In this document: in pieces, positions 1 to 5,528 of the stretch
Numbering within the stretch: the first letter of the stretch is position 1
Layout of the letters: the number at the start of each line of letters is the position of its first letter
Assembly: GCA_039925865.1 (NCBI GenBank)
Contig: JBDSYA010000014.1
Coordinates: 1-6,333, forward strand
Reading direction: 5' to 3'
Length of the DNA: 6,333 bases
Source of the DNA: JBDSYA01 sp039925865
GTDB taxonomy: Bacteria; Bacteroidota; Ignavibacteria; Tepidaquicellales; Tepidaquicellaceae
The notes under the pieces: generated by a model
Seen by the model: the letters and a program-made list of their open reading frames with translations, nothing else
Database searches by the model: none
Told to the model about the DNA's origin: nothing
Translations under genes and position numbers: made by a program

Positions 1-23
1 AACTTGTTGCTTAAAATAAAATT

Positions 24-1244
24 ATGAAAAAAAGGGACGGGCATTTTGGAAAGTATGGCGGAAGGTATGTGCCCGAGATGCTTATCGGTGCATTAGATGA
101 ATTAGAAAAAACATATTTTAAAGCAAAGAAAGATAATTCATTTCAAAAAGAATTCGATTATCATTTAAAAACATTTTCAGGGCGCCCGACACCTTTGACC
201 TTTGCAAAGAACCTGACAGAACATCTCGGAGGCGCAAAAATTTATCTGAAAAATGAAGGACTGAATCACACCGGAGCTCATAAGATCACTCATTGTATTG
301 GTCAGGCAATACTTGCAAAAAGAATGAATAAAAAAAGACTGATCGCTGAGACAGGAGCCGGTCAGCACGGACTTGCAACGGCTACTGTTGCTGCTAAGTT
401 TGGTTTTTCATGTACAGTGTATATGGGCGAGGTTGATATGCAAAGACAAAGACCGAATGTTTTTTTGATGGAGCAGTTAGGCGCGGAAGTAATTCCTGTT
501 AAATTCGGGAACAGAACTCTTAAAGATGCCGTCAATGCTGCACTTAAAGATTATATCGAGAATGAATCAACATCACATTATCTGCTTGGATCAGTTGTTG
601 GTCCTCATCCATATCCGATAATGAACCGGGATTTTCAATCTGTTGTCGGTAAAGAGACAAAGAAACAAATTATTAAAGCTGAAGGAAAACTTCCGGATTT
701 TATAATTGCCTGTGTTGGCGGTGGCAGCAACGCAATGGGAATATTTTATAATTTTCTGAAGAATAAAAATGTAAAGCTGATCGTGGTAGAAGCAGGCGGA
801 AAAGGAAATAAACTGGGCGAACATTCAATGAGTTTCAAAGGATCTGTTGGCGTAGTGGAAGGGTATAAATCTTATTTCTTACAAGATGAAGACGGACAAA
901 TACAGGATACATACAGCATTGCAGCCGGAATGGATTATCCCGGCATTGGTCCTGAGTTATCTTATCTGAAAGATATTGGAAGGATCGAAGCTGATGCGGT
1001 TTCTGATAATGAAGTTATCGATGCTTTTAAATTGATCTGCAAAACCGAAGGGATCATACCTGCACTGGAATCCGCTCACGCAGTTGCAAATGCAATTAAA
1101 TTAGCTCCGCAGCTTAAAAAAGATAAGATAATTGTTGTAAACATTTCAGGAAGAGGTGATAAAGACATTTTTATTCTGGCAGACAAATTAAAAGATAAAA
1201 AATTCTTTGAATTTTTAAAAGACTACCTGAATCATGAAAATTAA
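24..1244 (+). CDS. trpB: Tryptophan synthase beta chain (TrpB1 type)
   Basis: PLP enzyme that condenses indole with L-serine to give L-tryptophan, the last step of the pathway; cytosolic, partner of TrpA encoded next. At 406 residues it has the usual TrpB1 length. Visible landmarks: N-terminal GKYGGRYVPE (9-18); HTGAHK with the PLP Schiff-base lysine K87; AETGAGQHG (108-116) with catalytic E109; TLKDA (165-169) with K167, which contacts the alpha subunit in the Salmonella enzyme; GPHPYP (193-198); phosphate-binding GGGSN (232-236); AGMDYP with D304, equivalent to Salmonella D305; and SGRGDKD (375-381). Odd features: the residues after K87 are I-T-H rather than the usual [IVT]-N-[NQ], the preceding motif is KNEG instead of KRED, and NVFLM replaces NVFRM. 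The ATG at 24 gives the full family N-terminus; there is no clear Shine-Dalgarno, only an A/T-rich leader. trpA follows after 25 nt in the same direction, so the two are probably co-transcribed. Assignment is near certain; the substitutions are read directly from the codons. Confidence 0.98.
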   Translation: MKKRDGHFGKYGGRYVPEMLIGALDELEKTYFKAKKDNSFQKEFDYHLKTFSGRPTPLTFAKNLTEHLGGAKIYLKNEGLNHTGAHKITHCIGQAILAKRMNKKRLIAETGAGQHGLATATVAAKFGFSCTVYMGEVDMQRQRPNVFLMEQLGAEVIPVKFGNRTLKDAVNAALKDYIENESTSHYLLGSVVGPHPYPIMNRDFQSVVGKETKKQIIKAEGKLPDFIIACVGGGSNAMGIFYNFLKNKNVKLIVVEAGGKGNKLGEHSMSFKGSVGVVEGYKSYFLQDEDGQIQDTYSIAAGMDYPGIGPELSYLKDIGRIEADAVSDNEVIDAFKLICKTEGIIPALESAHAVANAIKLAPQLKKDKIIVVNISGRGDKDIFILADKLKDKKFFEFLKDYLNHEN

Positions 1245-1255
1245 TCCTTCTCACT

Positions 1256-1275
1256 TAGAATGAATTAGAATGAAT
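1256..1275 (+). repeat. 10-bp tandem duplication spanning the trpA start
   Basis: TAGAATGAAT occurs twice back to back (1256-1265 and 1266-1275). Each copy carries an ATG. The first (1260) reads ATG-AAT-TAG and stops at once; the second (1270) is the trpA start, one base after that TAG (TAG-A-ATG). The result is a two-codon minimal reading frame directly before trpA in a 25-nt intergenic gap with no Shine-Dalgarno. It may be a chance slippage product or may affect reinitiation; only the arrangement is seen. Confidence 0.9.
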
Positions 1276-2064
1276 CTTATTGATAAGCAATTAATCAAAA
1301 TCAAAAATGAAAACCGTATCGGATTAATGACTCATATGGTTGTGGGATTTCCGTCATTAGATAAAACTATTTCTTTAGTAAAAAATATGGCTGAAGCCGG
1401 CGTTGATTTTGTAGAATTACAAATTCCTTTTTCAGAACCTCTCGCAGACGGTCCGACAATTATGGGAGCTTGTGAGAAGGCATTAAGAGCCGGGGTTAAA
1501 GTTAAAGATGCATTCGATGTTGCAGCAACTCTATCTAAAGATCTGGAAATTCCGTTACTGTTCATGTCTTACTACAATATTGTTTTTAAATACGGAACTG
1601 AAAAATTTTGTGCAGATGCTAAAAAAGCAGGGATCTCCGGATTGATAGTTCCGGATATTCCATTTGAAGAGGAGAAGCATGAACATTTTAATAAATTTTG
1701 CAAAAGAGAAGGTCTAAAAAATATTCGAGTTATCTCGCCCTCTTCCACTGCTGAAAGATTAAGACTAAACAGCAAGTCTGCAGAGGGTTTTATTTATTGC
1801 ACTGCCAGGCAGGGAATCACCGGCACCAGCAAAGAACTGGATCCGAATTTAAAAATTTATCTTACCAATGTCCGGAAATATTTTAAAATTCCAATAGCAG
1901 TTGGATTTGGAATTTCTAATAGAGAAAGATTAAATCAGGTCAAACCCTTTGCTGATATTGCAGTGATAGGAAGCGCGGTTATTGATATTATAAATGATTC
2001 CAAAGCTGAAGAAATTGAAAATAATTTGTCTTCTTTTTTGAAATCGATCCTTGACGGGAGATGA
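1270..2064 (+). CDS. trpA: Tryptophan synthase alpha chain, divergent variant
   Basis: Cleaves indole-3-glycerol phosphate to indole and glyceraldehyde 3-phosphate, channelling indole to TrpB. It is a TIM-barrel protein of 264 residues, normal for the family. Visible motifs: MTHMVVGFPS (20-29) at the position of the usual YxTAGxP; VELQIPFSEPLADGP (48-62) with catalytic E49 and D60; YYN (101-103); GLIVPDIPFEE (124-134); GFIYCTARQGITGT (173-186), where loop 6 normally reads GFxYxVSRxGVTG; IAVGFGIS (209-216) and AVIGSAVI (231-238) for phosphate binding. Differences from the standard signature: ELQIPFSEP instead of ELG[IV]PFSDP, so G51 is Q and D56, which communicates with the beta subunit in Salmonella, is E. 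TAR replaces VSR in loop 6. Catalytic residues are intact, so activity is expected. It follows trpB by 25 nt and is probably the last gene of the operon. The ATG at 1270 gives the full N-terminus; there is no clear ribosome-binding site. Confidence 0.96.
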   Translation: MNLIDKQLIKIKNENRIGLMTHMVVGFPSLDKTISLVKNMAEAGVDFVELQIPFSEPLADGPTIMGACEKALRAGVKVKDAFDVAATLSKDLEIPLLFMSYYNIVFKYGTEKFCADAKKAGISGLIVPDIPFEEEKHEHFNKFCKREGLKNIRVISPSSTAERLRLNSKSAEGFIYCTARQGITGTSKELDPNLKIYLTNVRKYFKIPIAVGFGISNRERLNQVKPFADIAVIGSAVIDIINDSKAEEIENNLSSFLKSILDGR

Positions 2065-2103
2065 TATTTGTTAAAATTCCCGGGAGCTTGTAAATTATCT
2101 TTT

Positions 2104-2132
2104 CAGAGATCTGAGTACCTCCGTGCTCTCTT
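2104..2132 (-). repeat. Degenerate CACGGAG/CACAGAG-type dispersed repeat
   Basis: Read on the minus strand the segment contains AGAGAGCACGGAGGTACTC, which resembles a short repeat of the form CCACAGAGnnCACGGAG that I recall from intergenic DNA of many environmental bacteria. It is not coding. Only one imperfect copy is in the window, so assignment rests on recall and is tentative. Confidence 0.35.
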
Positions 2133-2261
2133 ACGAAATTACTTTTTATTTTACTTTTGTATATTTTCCAAAAAATTTTATCTGATAAAGAAGCGGGTGA
2201 TTATTTTGACGGATCCAAGATATTAAAGTCTAAAGAAAAGTGCACCCAGAGGAATTGATTT

Positions 2262-2296
2262 AAAAAGGCGCAGTCCAAAAATCTTTAGACTCCGCC
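2262..2296 (-). terminator. Probable intrinsic terminator of the toxin-antitoxin operon
   Basis: On the minus strand GGCGGAGTCTAAA (2296-2284) pairs with TTTGGACTGCGCC (2279-2267) across a 4-nt loop: 13 positions with two mismatches, including four G-C pairs at the base. It is followed directly by TTTTT (2266-2262). This is the form of a Rho-independent terminator. It lies about 125 nt beyond the antitoxin stop, so it fits that transcript. The 3' arm in plus orientation can also pair with 2227-2236, so an alternative fold exists. Confidence 0.55.
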
Positions 2297-2419
2297 GATT
2301 TATAAAGGAATTAATTTCTGTCCTGAAACCATAGCATTAATCAGTATTAACTAACAAATAACAACTAATTCAATCAGCAACGACGTAAACTTTAATATAT
2401 ATATACTTACAATACAGCT

Positions 2420-2728
2420 TCAGGATATAATCAAACTTACTTTTTTTCCAAGCCCTTCTTCAAAAATTCTATAAAGCGTGGAAAGTTGAATGTCGCAGCT
2501 GCCATTCTCCAATCTGGAAATGTAACTTTTCTTTGTCCCGACTTTATTTGCTAATTGCTCCTGGGTGAGATTAGCTTCCTGTCTTGCATCTTTCAGCATT
2601 TCACTAATAACAAAATATTGAGCTTTGGTTTCAAATTCGTCACGCTTTTTCGTCCCGATTTTGCCATATTGAATGTCCAACAGCTCGTCAAAATTTTTTG
2701 TTTTTCTTATTGCTTCGTTCTTTTTCAT
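2420..2728 (-). CDS. higA: XRE-family antitoxin of a HigBA-type pair
   Basis: Predicted antitoxin and DNA-binding autorepressor, 102 residues. The N-terminal 40 residues are charged and probably bind or neutralise the toxin. Residues about 43-98 form a Cro/C1-type helix-turn-helix domain: ISEMLKDAR leads in, LTQEQLANKVG (54-64) covers the first HTH helix and the turn, and KKSYISRLENG (66-76) is the recognition helix with the typical SRLENG ending. The tail is GKKVSLIIS. It starts 6 nt after the stop of the toxin gene on the same strand, with no Shine-Dalgarno, so translation is probably coupled. Toxin-first order with a C-terminal-type HTH antitoxin is characteristic of HigBA-like systems. 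A 14-bp palindrome upstream of the operon is the obvious candidate operator. The family call is firm. The symbol is by analogy, and other XRE antitoxin names are possible. Confidence 0.9.
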   Translation of the reverse strand: MKKNEAIRKTKNFDELLDIQYGKIGTKKRDEFETKAQYFVISEMLKDARQEANLTQEQLANKVGTKKSYISRLENGSCDIQLSTLYRIFEEGLGKKVSLIIS

Positions 2729-2734
2729 TTTGTT

Positions 2735-3076
2735 TTATTTTTTAAAATTGAAGTATTCTTTTTTTAATTTTCCGGCAAGTGCGATTTCCTGTTTCGGTGT
2801 CTTTTGAGATTTCTTTTGGAAGGCATTAAACAGCACTACAATATTGCCTTTATCAAAGCAACAGATAATGCGGAAAATGTTGCTGCCCACTTCAATGCGG
2901 ATCTCATAAAGCCCGTCTGTTCCTTCCAGATGTTTCAGAAACTTCTCCGGAATCTTATCAACCGTCTTAACAATACGAAAAACATAACCGATTTTTTCAC
3001 GAACCTTTTCACTCTGCGCCACATAAAAATCCTGGAAATAGTGTCTGTGAAAAATGATTTGCCTTTCCGATGTCAT
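2735..3076 (-). CDS. higB: HigB/RelE-superfamily toxin (phage Gp49-like)
   Basis: Predicted mRNA-cleaving toxin, 113 residues, the usual size for the Gp49-like (PF05973) branch of the RelE/ParE superfamily. Typical family segments are visible: HYFQDFY (12-18), KVREKIGYVFRIVKTVDKI (24-42), KFLKHLEGTDGLYEIRIE (45-62), FRIICCF (68-74), VLFNAFQKKSQKTPKQEIALA (81-101), and a basic C-terminus. The core GLYEIR...FRI...VLFNAFQKK...TP is the pattern seen across this family. It is first in a two-gene minus-strand operon, with the antitoxin 6 nt downstream. The ATG at 3076 is the only in-frame Met near the N-terminus. A TATCTTTG promoter-like box ends only 4 nt upstream, so the mRNA could be leaderless. 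Ribosome-dependent mRNA cleavage is a family property, not something shown here. Confidence 0.9.
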   Translation of the reverse strand: MTSERQIIFHRHYFQDFYVAQSEKVREKIGYVFRIVKTVDKIPEKFLKHLEGTDGLYEIRIEVGSNIFRIICCFDKGNIVVLFNAFQKKSQKTPKQEIALAGKLKKEYFNFKK

Positions 3077-3080
3077 GTTA

Positions 3081-3112
3081 CAAAGATAACTTTAAAGTTA
3101 ACAACATTCAAG
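3081..3112 (-). promoter_or_regulatory. Toxin-antitoxin promoter with palindromic operator
   Basis: On the minus strand CTTG (3112-3109) is followed after exactly 20 nt by TATCTTTG (3088-3081), which matches the Bacteroidota -7 consensus TAnnTTTG. The spacer and the first two bases of the -7 box are covered by the perfect 14-bp palindrome TAACTTTAAAGTTA (3087-3100). A dimeric HigA-type repressor bound there would block the polymerase, so negative autoregulation is likely. The -33 box is imperfect (CTTG instead of TTTG). The -7 box ends 4 nt before the toxin ATG. Confidence 0.6.
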
Positions 3113-3220
3113 CAGGGTTACCCCACTTATCAGGAAGTGTGAACAGTCCAGTTGGGAAGGAAAAGGAATGTCCATATAACTCTATTATTTCAATACAATC
3201 AAAAGAACAAATATGAGACA

Positions 3221-3300
3221 ACTACTGCTTATAGGCCTGCTGTTGCAGCATCGCTGGCGTCAACTATGCCGTCCTTCGCTGCGATTTCTTAGCTGTTATA
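3221..3300. other. GC-rich, imperfectly palindromic island in AT-rich spacer
   Basis: Forty of these 80 bases are G or C, against 14 of 60 in the next stretch (3301-3360). It contains nested short complementary segments: CTGC-TGTT-GCAG, CAGC-ATC-GCTG, and GCAGC pairing with a distant GCTGC. The outer ends ACAAC...GCT and AGC...GTTAT are partly complementary. The composition and folding suggest a foreign non-coding fragment; an integron attC-like site is one possibility, but the RYYYAAC/GTTRRRY consensus is not met. A 34-codon frame (3213-3317) crosses it but has no supporting evidence. Confidence 0.4.
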
Positions 3301-3326
3301 CACTTACATGCTCATAAAAAATTGTA

Positions 3327-3356
3327 ATTGAAAAGATATTAAAATTTCTTATATTG
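3327..3356 (+). promoter_or_regulatory. Candidate promoter of the tRNA-Lys gene
   Basis: ATTG (3327-3330), a 19-nt spacer, then TATATTG (3350-3356) resembles the Bacteroidota -33/-7 layout, with the -7 box one T short of TAnnTTTG. It ends 4 nt before the tRNA 5' end, which would give almost no 5' leader. AT-rich DNA yields such matches by chance, so this is tentative. Confidence 0.4.
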
Positions 3357-3360
3357 ACCC

Positions 3361-3433
3361 GCGACCTTAGCTCAGCTGGTAGAGCAAATGACTCTTAATC
3401 ATTAGGTCGGGGGTTCGAGCCCCCCAGGTCGCA
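3361..3433 (+). tRNA. tRNA-Lys (anticodon CUU)
   Basis: A 73-nt cloverleaf with every arm intact. The acceptor GCGACCT (3361-3367) pairs perfectly with AGGTCGC (3426-3432), followed by discriminator A (3433). D-stem GCTC/GAGC (3370-3373 with 3382-3385). Anticodon stem AATGA/TCATT around the loop CTCTTAA (3392-3398), giving anticodon CTT at 3394-3396. Variable loop AGGTC. T-stem GGGGG/CCCCC (3409-3413 with 3421-3425) around TTCGAGC. CCA is not encoded. It decodes AAG (lysine). Its 3' end is repeated 88 nt downstream. Confidence 0.97.
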
Positions 3434-3532
3434 CTACATTCAATCATAAATTAAAAATCATAAATTAAAATTGGACATTTGAAATTTATCATTTAAACTT
3501 GAAAGAGCCCCCCAGTCGCACTTCATTCAATT
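3417..3532 (+). repeat. Direct repeat of the tRNA-Lys 3' end
   Basis: The tRNA 3' end and its flank (3417-3444, starting GAGCCCCCCAGGTCGCACTA) recur at 3505-3531 as GAGCCCCCCAGTCGCACTTC and onward through CATTCAAT. The second copy has lost one G in the acceptor half and has one A-to-T change. Period is 88 nt. The rest of the tRNA is not recognisable upstream of the second copy. It may be the remnant of a tandem tRNA duplication, or an attachment-site scar left by a tRNA-targeting integrase. Confidence 0.8.
3442..3469 (+). repeat. 14-bp perfect tandem repeat
   Basis: AATCATAAATTAAA occurs twice without a gap (3442-3455 and 3456-3469), directly after the tRNA. It is low-complexity AT DNA and probably a slippage product; no function is suggested. 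Confidence 0.85.
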
Positions 3533-3562
3533 GTAAATTTTAAATTATAAATTAAACATAAA

Positions 3563-3608
3563 TGAGCAGGATTTTCCTGACTCTTCCTGACTCTATACTT
3601 CAAAAAAT
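3563..3608 (+). repeat. Dispersed repeat copy 1, with internal 10-bp tandem
   Basis: TGAGCAGGATTTTCCTGACTCT (3563-3584) matches a segment at 5898-5920 with only two differences (a one-base gap and a C/T change). TCCTGACTCT is duplicated in tandem here (3575-3584, 3585-3594). The similarity continues into TTCAAAAAA. Function is unknown. Confidence 0.65.
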
Positions 3609-3622
3609 ACCTTTAAATTCAA

Positions 3623-3687
3623 TGTAGTCGCAGGCTTTATGCCTGCGAAATCTTGTCAAAAACGCAACCGTAAAGGTTGCGTCTACA
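3623..3687. repeat. REPIN-like double-hairpin element
   Basis: A 65-bp element bounded by TGTAGTCGC and GCGTCTACA, which are inverted copies of one another with a single mismatch. Inside are two perfect 7-bp hairpins: CGCAGGC-TTTAT-GCCTGCG (3629-3647) and CGCAACC-GTAAA-GGTTGCG (3663-3681), separated by 15 nt. Two oppositely oriented REP-like hairpins define a REPIN, a non-autonomous element usually mobilised by a RAYT (Y1 HUH) transposase encoded elsewhere. I recall near-identical GTAGTCGCAGGC/CGCAACCTTTA units as multicopy intergenic repeats in Ignavibacteria-like genomes. It lies between the tRNA and a plus-strand gene; no RAYT is in the window. Confidence 0.8.
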
Positions 3688-3930
3688 AATGAATGATAGC
3701 CAGCAATTGCTAAAAGAATCTAGTCAATTTTTCACCATTCCTACATCTCGCGTCTTACTTCTATCGGCTCGCATCTAACGTTTTTAAGATATAGCCTAAC
3801 TCCAAATTTATTGAGTAGGAAAAATAATTGAAAATGAATATTTTTCTCCTCCCTAATCATAACTTCTTAAATTCTGATAATCCTTTTTTAAAAAATTTTA
3901 CAACTAATTTCTTAACTTAATCAAACAAAA
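3688..3930. other. Non-coding leader region of the outer-membrane protein gene
   Basis: No gene is seen here. It includes a near-duplicate 9-mer (CTCGCGTCT 3747-3755, CTCGCATCT 3768-3776) in a locally GC-richer patch, and two RYYYAAC heptamers in the same orientation (ATCTAAC 3773-3779, GCCTAAC 3794-3800). An imperfect 18-nt palindrome follows at 3801-3818 or close to it. An in-frame TAA at 3913-3915 shuts the next reading frame 15 nt before its TTG start. No convincing promoter could be picked. Confidence 0.5.
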
Positions 3931-5322
3931 TTGAAAAAAAATTACACTGTCTCCATTTTTTTGCTGTTTTTATTTATTTGTAATAGTTCTTTTGCACAAA
4001 AGAAACTTTATGATGATATAAATATAATCACAAACACACATGGCAAAAGATTAACTTTAGCAAGTCAGGATATCGAACCTTTGGATTTCCTCAGTTATAA
4101 ACGCAATGATTCAATGGGAATTACTGAATTCAAAATGAACATAAATGCCGATTACAGGCAATGGAAGTTTACGGAAAAATTTCTTGTAGCAGGATATGCT
4201 AAAGGAAATTTTTTAAGGATATGGTCTAAAACTCCGCAAGGACCTGATACGGGCAATTTAGGATTTTCACGGATTACAGGATCATTATACGGAGCTGCGA
4301 GTTATTATTTCTCACCGAATAAATTTTATGTAACCGGTGCGGTTGGCGGCGGGTATGATAAATTTAAATTAGACCGCGACTTTCAGGAGACTGAACACAT
4401 TGATACGAATGTTTCCAGCTCTGCTTTATGGGGAGCATTAGGATACGGGAGAATTAATAACAGAGAAGTGGTTGAATATGCTTACGATTTTAATGAAGAT
4501 TTAATTAAAAGAGGAATAATAAAATCCAAATTAAATGATAAGGCTTTAAAGGAAATTTCAATATTACTTTATCAGCAAAGAGACGGAGTGTTCCTGGACA
4601 AATATGAGGACGATGAGTTTGTAAAGCTTTTCGGTGAAATTGAAAAAACTTTGCTGAACGCCGGATACATTACAGGAAATCTTGATGCAGCTTCAGCAAT
4701 TAAATTATATGAGATTTTAAGAAACACGAGTAAGAAGTATGTAATCTATCCGAAATACAGCGGCTATCAGGTTCAGGGTCAGGTTCAGTATCAGCTTTCT
4801 AATATTGAAAAAAATAAAGCTCACGAGCACTATCTTTCTTTTTCCGGCATTTATTGCTTTAATTTATCCAGACAGACTAATCTAGTATTGTCAGGATTTT
4901 ATGCGAGACCATTAGATACATTGGCTACAGGTGGAAACCTGAGATCAGGAAGCAATCCGGAAAATGTATTCCAAAATTATCTGCCATTTATTCCGGATAG
5001 AAACAATCTTGACTTTTACAGAGAATACCTTGGCACAGGTGTGTTCGGAGGCAGTTATGTACCCGGATTACAAAGTCTGATGGGTGTAAGAGCCGACGTG
5101 TTTCACAGCTTAAGCACTTTTGCCGGTGTGCAGGCAAATCTTTTATTAAGCGACAGAATGTTTAAATATGCGGATTCTAAAATACATGTCGGAGCAGCAG
5201 CCAGATTTGACTACAATATTTACAGCAAACTTACTTCTTATGCAAGAGGAACATTTTTGGCCGAGAAGGGCATACCTCCGGCATTCACAATTGCATTTGG
5301 ATTCGGATACAGAATATTTTAG
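3931..5322 (+). CDS. Probable outer-membrane beta-barrel protein with helical insertion
   Basis: No precise family recognised. The 463-residue product begins MKKNYTVSIFLLFLFICNSS and has a clear Sec signal peptide with likely cleavage SSFA|QK after A22. Residues about 60-170 and 275-463 are rich in alternating aromatic/polar strands and Gly (e.g. GSLYGAASYYFSPNKFYVTGAVGGGYDKF). The last residues AFGFGYRIF end in Phe, the usual terminal signal of barrels assembled by BAM. Between the strand regions, about 180-270 is charged and helical, opening with GYGRINNREVV, probably a periplasmic or plug-like insertion. The start is TTG at 3931: an in-frame TAA lies at 3913-3915, no ATG falls between it and the signal peptide, and the next Met is residue 62, which would lose the signal. 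Transcribed alone; 242 bp of non-coding DNA separate it from the REPIN upstream. Function, such as porin or adhesion, cannot be told. Confidence 0.88.
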   Translation: MKKNYTVSIFLLFLFICNSSFAQKKLYDDINIITNTHGKRLTLASQDIEPLDFLSYKRNDSMGITEFKMNINADYRQWKFTEKFLVAGYAKGNFLRIWSKTPQGPDTGNLGFSRITGSLYGAASYYFSPNKFYVTGAVGGGYDKFKLDRDFQETEHIDTNVSSSALWGALGYGRINNREVVEYAYDFNEDLIKRGIIKSKLNDKALKEISILLYQQRDGVFLDKYEDDEFVKLFGEIEKTLLNAGYITGNLDAASAIKLYEILRNTSKKYVIYPKYSGYQVQGQVQYQLSNIEKNKAHEHYLSFSGIYCFNLSRQTNLVLSGFYARPLDTLATGGNLRSGSNPENVFQNYLPFIPDRNNLDFYREYLGTGVFGGSYVPGLQSLMGVRADVFHSLSTFAGVQANLLLSDRMFKYADSKIHVGAAARFDYNIYSKLTSYARGTFLAEKGIPPAFTIAFGFGYRIF

Positions 5323-5528
5323 CTGGAAAACTATTTAAAATAAAATTTAACAGCACTAAAAAATACCGGAGAATATTTTCCCTAATGAAAAATGATTCAG
5401 ATAATCTGACTGATCTGAATTACAGGATTCAAAGGCTTCACTAATGGACTATGGTTCCCGGTTAAAAAGATTCGATAAAAAAGCAAATGAATATCTCAAC
5501 TCGTAGGTTTCTTTTGCTTTCAATAAAT

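Larger units (their letters stand above)
2065..2419. other. Intergenic region between trpA and the antitoxin gene
   Basis: A 355-bp stretch without a convincing gene, lying between two converging operons. It contains a degenerate CACGGAG-like repeat (2104-2132), a 10-bp perfect inverted repeat AGTCTAAAGA / TCTTTAGACT (2227-2236 and 2282-2291), a strong hairpin with a T-tract on the minus strand (2262-2296), and a short run of alternating TA at about 2394-2404. No good plus-strand terminator is visible just after trpA. Confidence 0.7.

Noticed and set aside
1..27. Possible end of an upstream operon gene, for example trpF, with a TGA overlapping the trpB ATG (ATGA).
   Set aside because: Only eight codons are visible, and all three frames reach a stop by position 27 (12-14, 17-19, 25-27); nothing identifies which one is real.
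177..1775. Open frames on the minus strand within trpB and trpA (177-368, 591-824, 1332-1565, 1572-1775).
   Set aside because: They lie entirely inside strongly conserved genes, have no recognisable domains, and read as antisense shadows.
2055..2090. Terminator immediately after trpA around CCCGGG.
   Set aside because: Only a 5-bp CGGGA/TCCCG pairing with an 18-nt loop could be drawn, and no T-tract follows.
2555..3142. Plus-strand open frames of 70 and 112 codons across the toxin-antitoxin genes.
   Set aside because: The minus-strand proteins match known toxin and XRE antitoxin families; the plus-strand products are low-complexity or unmatched mirror translations.
3213..3317. A 34-codon frame starting MRQLLLIGLLLQ with a hydrophobic N-terminus.
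   Set aside because: It coincides with a GC-rich palindromic island, has no ribosome-binding site or promoter, and its Arg/Cys/Leu-rich tail looks like translated repeat DNA.
3361..3690. CRISPR array suggested by several short repeats.
   Set aside because: The repeats differ in sequence and spacing, and there is no regular repeat-spacer pattern and no cas gene.
5385..5444. A 19-codon frame, MKNDSDNLTDLNYRIQRLH.
   Set aside because: It is very short, has no promoter or ribosome-binding site, and the DNA (AATCTGACTGATCTG) is itself internally repetitive.
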